Source of the DNA: Bryoerythrophyllum caledonicum
Taxonomy: Eukaryota; Streptophyta; Bryopsida; Pottiales; Pottiaceae
Length of the DNA: 64,000 nt
Direction: 5' to 3'
Assembly (NCBI GenBank): GCA_963971425.1
Contig: OZ020525.1
Span: 13,336,187 to 13,400,186 of the forward strand
Positions within the stretch are counted from its first letter, which is position 1. Every line of letters starts with the position of its first letter. Shown here one piece after another: positions 13,401 through 21,867 of the stretch. The notes beneath the pieces were generated by a model. That model saw nothing but the letters and a program-made list of their open reading frames with translations. It ran no database searches and was not told where the DNA came from. Made by a program: the position numbers and the translations under genes.

Positions 13401-13465
13401 GTAGTAGAAATTAGGGGAAGGGGAAGCGGTCTATAACATCTTCCAGATCGAGTCACAGGGCTCAT
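7493..13465 (-). CDS. Element 1 gag-pol polyprotein (1990 aa)
   Basis: A single long frame encodes the capsid and enzymes of element 1. In order on the minus strand: an N-terminal Pro/Ser-rich leader; a retrotransposon gag domain (about 13230-12700); zinc knuckles (about 12310-12050, CTSCGENGHTMQFC and a second Cys-rich block CGNCGGNHPTIRC); an aspartic protease (near 11115, VLVDGGSGVNIM); reverse transcriptase (about 10050-9400, with MPFGLCNAPSAF and FIDDF); RNase H (about 9190-8870, YCDAS); integrase zinc finger (about 8540-8400) and core (about 8370-7900, with TPYHPQTNGHTERVNQTL); and a C-terminal GPYLV...LETLNGE block. Gag and pol share one frame, as in several plant Ty3/Gypsy lineages. 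It looks whole. Confidence 0.93.
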   Translation of the reverse strand: MSPVTRSGRCYRPLPLPLISTTPTSFPNPETLEGGPSTRTNSGGPKDRTTIEESSFRSSSSPHSSPLPSPGDMEDPIVNPPLNPLVQPRGLPIVVPEGLQAAPMPPNLPSFKGTRDEDPSMHVERFIELLTTCLITDNRYYLVWFPTTLKESAYEWYRNHAASTFRDWDGLMRSFLEQYRPEVGQSAALTALASFRQGKDEDISSYIRRFEQVVTRFVGDLLTDDTLRHFFLQGFYLEKTIREILQTRPTTLEEAKEAARTVAAVATEHEKLWRKENESIPSFIPIHAREKSDSVEPPPGPTVYSPPVVNTIPLNVRPPVPLPALTYGPTWRHEMKKEIHDAQQGFQDQLQQQLRAMTDQMALLLRNQNPNAPPPQIESGRHSSGMWCTSCGENGHTMQFCTTFPHHSNVYQPPHRNQQLNRGQGPRSQPRWEICQSCGRRHAPGSCWLENGVVCGNCGGNHPTIRCREKDKVIPMRPMRGNFAQQAMDNQRGARNPSNDNSLHPPNMYYDYNNHRQNHQPPQGLQTQQGFVPFGQNQAPIQDARFASPSSSSPSTTVTLTELGSQGAPQSSTSSQSHFVSHEPVIPHQVAHLSLPVNAVLTRAQKANQPFVAQESEGNFEDSPHLSELNDVVHKALKSTREANQKMPPVNPLMLDSTPSEGGEKPQNPHTPEPTWEGPTIPIQEMGIEDPSSTSTFRPYDLWEDLNRLNANITIAQLIHLAPLVRKELKKRIPLAKRVKVKPNLAARVSSSKKPSKRAFEVRAVEIEATIVDKVLPKVLVDGGSGVNIMPLHTMEKLGLDITEPSPYVINMANQIPEAPIGQISGCKVNTGGEDYTVTFQVLRMHSNKNSFPLLLGRPWLRAANAKVDWSGEKPHITYGVGSNLTKVYIQPSFPKTLGSSSSSSEDENHVPRGARKTIKGVKFALPEVTKTTTPSLSCLGPSLYEWEDDGEFSTWLAEHPHTESDRSMDTFFMEELSGDPLKDIDLAILVDDLRYEDVCGVTLDGTQLSNVDPILDEEALISPLHFKSTSSGIQVGSDLSIYPPIPHDWYKGPTEQPHASPKDWQEIDVSFEGEGPRMIKVGSQLTREGLEPFRALVMEYRDVFAWSYRELKGIPPEVVQHRIPLIPGSVAIRQKERRMNPQLQLIVKMELEKLLQAGFIRPVEITDWVSPMVLVKKKNGKLRVCIDYRKLNQATQKDHFPLPFINTILEEVAGHELYTFMDGYSGYNQISIHPDDYHKTAFTTPWGTFIYVVMPFGLCNAPSAFQRAMTHAFSDLLHTSMTVFIDDFSTQSSIEEHLACVRGSFERCRRTGIALNPDKIFLAVERGVLLGYVVSKHGREPDPEKVKVIVELPPPTDVKGVQRTLGHMGWYRELIPDYATISLPINRLQQKAVKFEWTPECQGAFDILKTKLSTFPVLKPPNWNLPFHVYCDASSIAVGSALCQPTGEKEKDYPVAFASRQLNPAEKNYTTTERECLAMVFSLKKFRHYLLLNRVVFFVDHMAIKYLVNKVDLSGRIARWVLLLEEFDYTVQYKPGRKHLQADHLSRLSGDPITTPIDDSLVDENLFLVSSSPIWYQNIAEFLRTQQMPDNLGKNDRRKVRINSRHFALVGGRLYRRRIDGILRRCVEATEIPAILASCHDSACGGHFSGTLTGQKALRAGYYWPSMFRDAHGYTRRCDACQRYARNDLRIELPLQVSLPLVPFEKWGVDYIGEIHPHSSRGMKHIVVATEYLTKWAEAKAVKSNDAKSAATFLFEQVITRFGCPKIFISDRGKHFLNEVFEDLTDRFQIDHRKTTPYHPQTNGHTERVNQTLATILRKTVVDSKRDWDVKLPATLWAYRTTYKVTTQATPFSLVYGVEAVLPIEFEVPSLRIAIDTRLTTKQSLIHRLERLEKLDEDRRLSAQHIEVVQRRRKIAFDKRHKKRTLLPGMLVLLQDARRLEFPGKFDALWLGPYLVTKVFPNNSVQLETLNGESFPTRRAGSRCKEYRT

Positions 13466-14497
13466 CTAACGATTAAGTTGCCGTTCTTAGTTTTCTAGAC
13501 CTATGTGAAGACATTTCGTAAACACCAATAATTGACTTAAAATGATTCCAAGTTTCTCCCAAACTCCCCCATGCTGGGAAGTAAACAAAACAGAAGGTTA
13601 CATGTGGGGCTAACCTCCGGACGAGGTACACCCACTATGCCCCATACGATACAGACTCTTAGTTGGGCTGACCACCTACCTGGAGGTTTCTCCTTGGTAT
13701 CAAGGTATCCCCAATTTCTCTCCAAGGGATGGCATCACCAACTTAAGAGAAACGACACCAACATGTACAAAAAATCCTTCATTGGTTCATCATAATTCAT
13801 TCATTAAGAAGGGAAGAACGTACCTAGCTGCAAATTCACATCCCCTGTTCGATCCCTAGCCGAACCTAAGTGTCTAGTGTAGGGTTTGGTGTAGTGAGGA
13901 AGGTTTGTATACTCACCTTATGCCGCGCTCCTTCCTCACGACCCCTTCAACATGCATATCATTCCATGTATGCAACATTCATCCCATTCAACAACCAAGG
14001 CTATTGAAAGTATGCAAGTTGCTCTTACCTTGGTGGTAGATCGAGTTCGGGGGGGAAGGGAAGGGCGCCCTTGTCCCATGCCCGGGCACATGCACCTTCC
14101 CTCTTTGGCTTAGAAGCTCACTGATTACTTTCAAGCAATCGTGGGAGGGCCTCAACCTTTCACCCCTAAGCCCCCTTACTCAACCAAAGCACAAGAGTTA
14201 GAAGGTGGTCCGCCTAACACAATGTGCTTGTGTGAGGAGGTCGGGAATTCCACACACCCTTCTAACTCCCCACCTCCCTTGCAACTTGGACAACACACCT
14301 CATACAGGAATACACGCACTAAAATAGGTTTAACGACTTACCTCAAGCAATAGCGCACTCCACTCCCTACATGTGCCAAAAACCACTCAACTCACGATTT
14401 AGGTCAGAATTAGACAATTCAGAGCCCTAGAAAACCTAAATTTAGCAATCCAGCGGCAAGACAAACACCTTCCAAGCAACAAACCAACAAAAAGCTC
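13466..14497 (-). other. Element 1 untranslated leader
   Basis: About 1 kb between the primer-binding site and the gag start on the minus strand. It contains no sizeable coding frame and would hold the packaging signal of such an element. Nothing else is recognised. Confidence 0.6.
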
Positions 14498-14515
14498 CTC
14501 CCGGCAGACGCACCA
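14498..14515 (-). other. Element 1 primer-binding site
   Basis: On the minus strand the sequence TGGTGCGTCTGCCGGGAG begins two bases after the end of the 5' LTR. It is complementary to a tRNA 3' end of the form CTCCCGGCAGACGCACCA, which from memory fits a plant tRNA-Gly(UCC). The tRNA identity should be checked. Element 2 has the same site with one base different (50561-50578). Confidence 0.8.
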
Positions 14516-14517
14516 AA

Positions 14518-16944
14518 TGTAAGGCCAAAAATAGACCCCCTAAGAGAATCAATTTTTAAACCTACAAGGTCCTAATGTTACACCACTTAACATTCCTGAT
14601 GCTTATCTGTATATTCTAATTTACTGGGGCTGGATCCTTGGTTATGTCTATTTATATATTTAGAGTTTAATAATACTATTATTTTAACCCAGTCATGTGG
14701 ACTCGATTGACCCTTCCTTGGAACTTAAACACTTAACTCCGGATAAATTAATTAGGTATAGGTAATTATTTACTTATTTGTTATCTAATCGTTACGGTTA
14801 TTGATTATCATGATTATTACTATTATTTTTATTTATATATATATATAATTTTTTTATTTTTTATTTATTTTATTTTATTTTATTTTTTTGGTTAATTTTT
14901 CGAGTTTAGGTCGGCTGATCAGGCCTGATCCAGATCCCGTTTTGTGGCAGCAACTTCAACAGTACTTATCTCTTGACTCGAGACTCCGAATCCAAAAAAA
15001 ATTCCTCTCACAGTGATCAGCAACTCATTTCCAACTTGAATGAACCATTTAAAACCGAATTCAGCAGGCCGAGGACATAGAAACCACCATCACAAGCAAT
15101 TTCCATGCACCAACGATCTCAACACATCATTATGAACCAAGACGAACTTATGCATACAGGACGGAGTCAATGGGCTGCGAACTGGTTCAGTTCTGAAGGA
15201 ACTTGTGGCCAAATACCTAATTCTGGCAAAAATTCGCCAGCGCTTCCGCATGAGATTCGGCCACCGGAATTTTAACACCTATTCCTCGCAGCTCTCCAGC
15301 ACCTTCTCTCCAGCTAGCACCGCGCGCGCCGGCTCTTGATCTCTCGCACAACAGCTCCAGCTCCCCAGACCTCGCGTGCAGCTCCACGACAACCGAGTGA
15401 CGACCTCCAGCAATTCGCACCAGACTCACATTCACACGCCACCTCCTACTTCGCGCACGCAGGTGCGTACCCTCCGCGGCACTCCATCACCGAATTTCAG
15501 TTCACCAGCTCACCCTTCACAGATCGCGCGCACAGATGCGCACCACCAAAACAGAGTCTTCCAAGAGAAAACAGCTCCCCGCTCGCAGGAGCTTCTCGCT
15601 CACGCACGCCGATCCACCTCCTCGCGCAGGTACACCCTCCAGCTCGCGCAGGAGCCTCTCACACCGGAGCGCTTCAGCTTCCAGAAAAAACGAAGAGCGA
15701 GACCTCGCGCGCACACACGCCCTCCGGCTCCAGGAGCGCTCGCACCCACCAACACGGAGACAACTCCTCGCGCGCAGCCGGTGCGCCCACCACCAAAACC
15801 GGAAGAGCCTCTCCTCCAGCTCGCAGGAGCTTCCTCCAGCTCGCGTAGGAGCCTCTTCTCCAAAAAAAAAAAAAAACGCAGAGAGGCCAGCTCTCCCTCG
15901 CGCCCAGGGCGCACACCCACCAACCACAAAAAAAAAAAAAAAACAAACCCAACCCAAAAAAACGAGAGCTCCAGCCCTCCCTCTTGCTCGCAGGAACTCC
16001 TCCTCGCTCCCCCGAAAACGGCCCCCGGAAATCCAGAGAACTCCAGCTCTCTCGCCAGCGACTCAGCCTGGCTGGTTCTCCTTTTTTTTTTTTTTTTCTT
16101 TTTCTTTTGGTCTTTCTCGTTTTTTTTCCCCGACAAGACTGGCTTAGTTTAAATGAGGCAGCCCATGACCTCTCACAGAAGTGCAGGATTGGCTACTTAC
16201 AGCCGTTCTTGCATGTTTTTAGTTTATTACTAGCATTAACTCGCCGCTTTGCTCCTGACAAGCCTCCCTAAAATTAATTCCATGGTGGCAAGAATTGTCA
16301 TGTGGCATGTGCATGGGGAAGCACGCCCAACCACCTTCTTTTCTTTTCTTCCTCCCTTTTTTTTTCTTTTCCTTTTGATCTTTTAAAGACTATTACCCTA
16401 GATCTACTACTATCTACTGATGATTTGCAATTTACTTATAACTTAAAAAACTAACCACACAGCTGGACTCCCAGCACCCTAATTAGTCTACCTAAATTTC
16501 CCTAGCATTTTTGGAGTTCAATAAGTATTTTTCCCGAACGGTCAACCGCCGATCCACTAGTCAAACCCTAGAAATAAATAGCAATTCAACTCGGAAAATT
16601 CTAGAAATTTTACCACTACTTCTACCTGCTAGGAGACACTCTCTCAATTTTTTCCATAATTTTTGTCCCATTTCTCAATTTTTAGTCATTTTCCAAAGAC
16701 CTTTCTTTCCCTTTTTTATCTTTCTCTTCATTCCCACTCCACTTCCACTACACTTTCAAGCATATTAGTAGGGAGGAGGAAAAAATAGGGAACTTAGTGT
16801 CCCATCATGGCACTAGGCCTATTAATCTAGGACTTTGACTCTAATAGGTGGATTGACTACTACTTTAACTAAAATTGGATCAATACTATCAAAAACTCGA
16901 AAAAACAAAGAAAAAAGAGTGAGGGCCCACTTTGGCCACTCACA
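14518..16944 (-). repeat. Element 1, right LTR (5' LTR)
   Basis: This is the 2,427-bp partner of the left LTR at an offset of 10,087 bp. Two substitutions were seen by eye: one in the T/C tract near 16103 and one near 16876. It should carry the promoter of the element, transcribing leftwards. It ends at 16944, directly before the tgcaa duplication. Confidence 0.95.
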
Positions 16945-16949
16945 TGCAA
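16945..16949. repeat. Target-site duplication, right copy (tgcaa)
   Basis: Matches 4426-4430. The MULE-A reading frame resumes directly after it, which supports the exact element boundary. Confidence 0.9.
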
Positions 16950-19496
16950 CCAAAAGTGCCATCATATTGGAGGCGAGCAAGGAGCTCCTTGGACAGTTCT
17001 TGCTCCGCGAAGAAGGCGACCCTCGGAAGATCTTGACTGTGGAGGAGTTAGCTCCTTTCTTAGACAAATGCAACGACATGGATTCTCCAAGCATCCGAAA
17101 CAAGGTGGTTACATTCCGGTACCTAAAGAGGTACGGTGTCATGGACGCCATATTGAAACTTCGCTCGGTGAGTACGTGGGCGTTTGTGCAGAACAACAAA
17201 TTTCCAAGTCAAGGTTCGGAACATGCTGTGGGAGAAGAATCCAAGGTCTTCATCTTCAAGATGTCAGAGGTCGGGCTGGGATCTGGTGTTGACCTTGTGA
17301 AGCGGATGCAACCGGGAAATGATTTGGATAATGCGTGGATGATGTTCGATCACGTCAAGCGCCTGACGGATTGGACAACAATGGGATGTCACGTTTACGA
17401 CGCTACGTACTGCAGGGTGATGACCATCGCTATCTGTGACTTGATGTCGGAGGATAAGGATGCTCAGATGCTTTTCTGGAGTAACCTCAATGATGTCATG
17501 CGTCGACACGGAGTGGAGAAGCCGGACTTCAAGGGATTCATGGCGGACGGTGCTCAGGCCAATTGGAATGCGGTAAGAGCTATCTATGGGGGTGGAGAAG
17601 TCATGGCGGACAAAGAGCGTACATGCCTATTTCACTATATGCAGAGTATGATCAAGTACACAGAAAAATGGATTGTTGAGGAATTTCAAGAGCACTACAA
17701 GAGCCTCTGTAAACAATATAGGTAAACAACAACTATGGAGGACGCCGACCGATTGTATGACGCGCTTGAGGCATGGTACAGGATATCAAGAGTTGTGTTT
17801 GAAAAGGGGCTTGAGGCCATGTCAAACTGGATTGCATGGTGGCACTTTAGGTACCGTCAATGGAGCGGGTTCATGACCTCGGTATGGCATGCGCACTCTT
17901 TCTCTCAATATTGATCACTCTTAGTCCATTTCTTACTTCGTCCTTGGTTCCTGACATTATCGTTCAACTTTTGCAGAACATTTCCATTGACGAACTAGCC
18001 GAGATGTCTTCTTGCAACCTAGCGGAGACCGTGCACAACAAGTGGAAGCAAGCCTCTGGGGACCGAGGGGCATACCTATACGTCGCCACTGTAGATGACT
18101 ACATCCGCGGATTCTTGCAAGTTGTTAACTACCACCAATTCCTGAAAGGTGATGTTGGTGGGACCGGACCTAGCAAGGAAGAACTGAAGCTTAGGGTGGC
18201 CGAGAGAAAAGCTCAAAGGACAGGCGACGCCAGCGTCCTGAAGGAGTCCATGTTGCAAATGCTCGGGGCAGAGAAATTCTGTACCCGCACAACAAACAAG
18301 GCTGGGGAAGAGGTGTTCGGTTCACGGAAGCATAAGCCAAACATGCCAAATTGCCAATCGGTGCCGATGACAAGTCACATCGACTAGATAAGGTGAACTT
18401 TTCTCGCCCACGACATTCTGTAGGACCCTTGGGAACTTCTTCAGATCCGCTGCCCATTATCAACGAAGACGGTGGCATTGGTGATGACGACAGTGTCTAT
18501 GCCGACGATGACGTCCCCAAAAATGATGTCTATTATGTACGACCGGCACATGTGTCACCTATGGCGACTCTGGCTCGGAGAGCTGGTTTGCGGCGCATCA
18601 CAGCGGTGGAAGAGACTCATGGTGAATTGACAGAGTGGCATATCGCCCGCTTGTCAAAGAATTCTGCCAAGAAATGTTTTGCGCAACGCACAAAAATAAG
18701 GACAAAATGTGAAGAGAGGATTGTGAGAGGTGGAAAGGCAACCCCGGCACCAACATATACAGGTTGTTACCATCACCCAAAGAAGAATGTCTTGGAAACC
18801 ATGGATTTCTACTGCAACGATGACATCGAAAGGTGTGTGAAGGATACGAGGCGTGTGTGGGTGGTTCAATACAAGAAGGGCGTTGATAGGTCTCCGATCT
18901 CGGACGTATGGCCTGTCATAGTGGGTACTAATCTGACCCGTGGGGAGATTGAGGATCTGGAAGCGGCTGGATTTCAACTCCCGCAAAAGCAGTAAGTTTC
19001 TTCAAGATGTCTCTTTACTAACGACAGGCCCCCAAGAGACCTGAGTTCCATCTCAGTGCCAGCGGACGCGAGTAGAATTCCTGCAAAGAGAGATGGTAAG
19101 ACGGTGAAGCGTACCCCCAAAGTACGCAATGACAAACAAAGAAAGTCCATGGCGTCTGTTGATTCCCTAAATGCTTCCATTAAAGCCGTGAGGATGCTCC
19201 CAGGTCCGGGCTTGGGGTGCCACATTTCTCTCATTTCATATGGTGATCCGCCCGAAGTTAATACCTACTCCGTCACGGTGAGTGCATTCCCTCATTGCAC
19301 CTGCCCAACTTTCACAAAGACTTGGAAGGTGTTCCGTGGAAAGAGCGAATACTCCCACTGTAAACATCTCTACTTCATCTTTCTCGCTATCTGTGGAATT
19401 GATCAAACTGTAGAATTCATCCATGCTTCTACCTTTAGTTGGAAGGAGGTCAAGCAGATTCTTAAACGCGGCATCCTGACACATCCTTGGACCTAG
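16950..19496 (+). pseudogene. MULE-A transposase, catalytic and SWIM part
   Basis: This is the catalytic half of the Mutator-like transposase begun at 3168. The frame 16950-17725 carries HVYDATYCRVM (first catalytic Asp), GFMADGAQANWNAVR (second Asp) and ERTCLFHYMQSM, the D...D...C/H pattern of MULE transposases. After an in-frame stop at 17723-17725 the same frame continues to 17881. A clear GT-AG intron of 95 bp (17882-17976) joins it to NISIDELAEM.... A frameshift near 18350, next to an 8-bp duplication, moves the sense to the frame ending at 18995. The last part (from about 19056) ends with a SWIM zinc finger: CTCPTF...YSHCKHLYF. The 36 bp at 18992-19027 start GTAAGT and end CAG but are short for an intron. 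The gene is decayed independently of the LTR insertion. No terminal inverted repeats were found, so a domesticated host relative cannot be excluded. Confidence 0.75.
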
Positions 19497-19734
19497 TTCG
19501 GGTCTTTAGCGTATATCAGTAGCGTATACCCTAAATCTACGTGTGAACCTAGGATTAGTTATTGGATAGGTGTTTGAAAAAAAAATTATGACTTTGCTTG
19601 TCCAGCACCTTTATATATATCAAGATATTTTTTGTGTTAAAATATATTAATAGTTTGACCTCACAATATGATTTCTCAGTGCTTAGTGGTTATATTCTTA
19701 CCTATTGGTACCTAGACAAACTATATATTATTCT

Positions 19735-19945
19735 TTTGATATCGAGACCCTAAACCGTAACCTCTAGGTACCGAGAGGTTATACCAAAACCTCTTGGTAC
19801 CGATCCATTATATTGTAACCTCTTGGTACCCAGAGGTTATACCGTAATCTCTTGGGGTCCAGAGGATACCCTAAACCTCTTGTGACGTAGAAGTAATTGT
19901 ATAAACATTGGTACGAAGAGGGTACGGTGTAACCTTTTGGTATCG
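19735..19945. repeat. Degenerate tandem repeat with paired 'aacctcttggtacc' / 'gaggttatacc' motifs
   Basis: Four to five diverged units of roughly 35-45 bp share the words ggtaccgagaggttatacc and gtaacctcttgg. Because gaggtt and aacctc are reverse complements, the block can fold on itself. It may be a subterminal region of MULE-A or an unrelated minisatellite. The rest of 19497-20077 is AT-rich with no gene. Confidence 0.6.
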
Positions 19946-20077
19946 AGAAGTATTAAAGTTAGTACAAAATGTAGAATTTGTTTTTGAAAAACAGATACCA
20001 ATCACGGATTTTGGTCATGTCTAAATTTAGCAAAGAATCCTAAATCCTGAAAATAGAACAAATATTCCTGGAATATT

Positions 20078-20120
20078 CATTAAATATCGGAATATTCTTG
20101 GAATATTCCGATATTTAATG
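20078..20120. repeat. Perfect 20-bp inverted repeat with 3-nt loop
   Basis: The arm cattaaatatcggaatattc (20078-20097) and its exact reverse complement (20101-20120) are separated by only ttg. A further partial copy, ggaatattc, precedes it at 20070. Between the hairpin and the LINE lies a short run of gctcaccgctc-type repeats (20139-20173). Confidence 0.9.
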
Positions 20121-20189
20121 CTCTTCGTGGTTGAATTCTCTGCTCACCGCTCTCCGCTCTGCGCTCACCGCTCATGAATAAGACTCCCT

Positions 20190-21845
20190 CATCTTGTACG
20201 TAGTGTTTAGTAAGGATATCGGTCTCCAATTGATTAAAAACCGACGTTCCCCTCCCTTATGCAGAAGCGCAAGTATGCCATGTGTCATACCGCACGGAAG
20301 TTTACCCTCGCTGATACTGTTGTTTATCATTCTTGTGAAATCGGTGCCGATTAGATCCCAGTAGATGAGGTAAAACTCCACTCCCACGCCGTCCGGTCCC
20401 GGCGACTTTCCCAGTCGCATTTCACCTACAGTCGCCCTCAGTTCGTCTTCTGAAATTGTAGCACTTAGGGCCACCTTCATGCGCTTGTCGAGTCTGTTGC
20501 CGAGATACTCCAACATTGAGTTAGTCGCCGTCACTGTCGCCTCTGACGTAGTACGTGCCTTGTACAATTTTTGGTAAAAGTCATGGCAGATTTCCTCCAA
20601 GCCGGCACTTGAAGACTCCAGCCCTCCATCACTACTTTCTAGCTCTGAGATGGTAAAAGTTGATGATCGTACTTTGTGAGAATTGAAAAATTCCCGCGAA
20701 CCCGTATCGCCTACCTCCAGCCATTTAAGGCGGCTTCGTAGGCGCGCCCCCGCAGCCTTGTTTGTCTCCAGCGTATGCAAGCGAGCGGACGACTCGTCCA
20801 GGTGCTCTTGTGCGTCTTGATTACCAGGATCTTGTTGAAGCAGAAGGTGCGCCTTCTCTACCTCCTTTCTCGCTCAGATCTCCTCTCGCTTGTTTTCTGA
20901 CGCTATCTTCATACAAAATCTTTTGTAAAATCGCACCACTCCCCAAAGTTTTCCACAGAAGGACAGGTGGGAGCATCTCATCCAAGTTTGTCTAATTCCT
21001 AGTTGAGCCTCTGGGTGCTTCAGAAGGGAGGCATTCATGATGTACGCTGATTTACGTTGTTGAACTTCTTCCAACTGTAACTCTCTCGACACTGGGAGAT
21101 GGTCCGATAATGAGGTATCACCAAGAATTTTATAAGAGTCGCTGGTGGCCTGTGAGCGCTCCCACGAACGTGTATGTCCGATCGAGACGCGCCAGTACTC
21201 TCCTTCCATCACGCCTCCTACTGTCCCAGGAGAACCTAATTCGACTCCTCGCAGGAAAAACATCTTCAACCTCAAGGGCTCCTTTTAGTTCTTGAAATAG
21301 TTGCTTCTCCTCAATAGATCTGTACGATTTACACAAGATAGACTTATCATCTTTGGATTCTACAAAGTTCCAATCACCTGTCAAGATCCACCTACAATCT
21401 CTCGGAAGTGACTGGAGTAGGTCTCTCCAAAGAACGCAACATTCCGTCGATGCGTGTGGACAATACACGTTAAGGACTGCGATGTCGACCCCTGGCGTGC
21501 CTTTAAATCTTAGCATTGTGCGCTGCCCCCTTGAGCCTCTCCCTGGTCACATATCATGTGCTTAATCTTCGGGGACACCCACATCCATGTGCCTCCGCTC
21601 CCCGCCCCTTCATCTCTGCCATCATTGTTGTATGCCACCGCCGCCTCCTGTCCAATGAAGCAAGCTCCGTGCCAAAACAATCCAGCTAATGCTTGATATT
21701 TACTACCTCTTAATTTCGTTTCCTGTTAGCAGATGATATCTAGTTTTCCTAGCAACCTAGAGTAGTATCCTCTAATTGCATCGTTTTTCAAGCCATCATT
21801 CATGCCTTGGGCATTGTGAGTCACAATGGAAAACTTCATGCACAA
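20190..21845 (-). pseudogene. LINE ORF2: AP-type endonuclease and start of reverse transcriptase
   Basis: Motifs appear in the expected order on the minus strand. First the endonuclease: LNVYCPH and ILTGDWNFVESKDD (about 21480-21350), FSWDSRRRDGRRVLARLDRTY (about 21230-21160), and SDHLPVSRELQ (about 21105-21070). Then the linker with WLEVGDTGSREFFNSHK (about 20730). Then the RT start with GKSPGPDGVGVEFY (about 20410-20370) and WRPISLLNTTYK (about 20225-20190). This is the usual order for L1-like ORF2. Between these blocks the frame changes at least twice. The RT catalytic block and everything 3' of it are absent. Confidence 0.85.
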
Positions 21846-21867
21846 GGAGGGGGGGAGCGAATGGAAC

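Larger units (their letters stand above)
4431..16944 (-). mobile_element. Ty3/Gypsy LTR retrotransposon 1 (12.5 kb, non-chromovirus type)
   Basis: A full-length LTR retrotransposon, coding on the minus strand. It has two 2,427-bp LTRs (4431-6857 and 14518-16944), a 5-bp target duplication (tgcaa), a primer-binding site beside the right (5') LTR, and one long gag-pol frame (7493-13465). Domain order is gag, zinc knuckles, protease, reverse transcriptase, RNase H, integrase, which is the Ty3/Gypsy order. No chromodomain is visible after the integrase, which suggests the OTA (Tat/Athila-like) side of the family. By eye the LTRs differ at only two positions, so the insertion is very young, of the order of tens of thousands of years at generic plant substitution rates (the true rate here is unknown). 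It looks whole. It sits inside the MULE-A gene. Confidence 0.95.
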
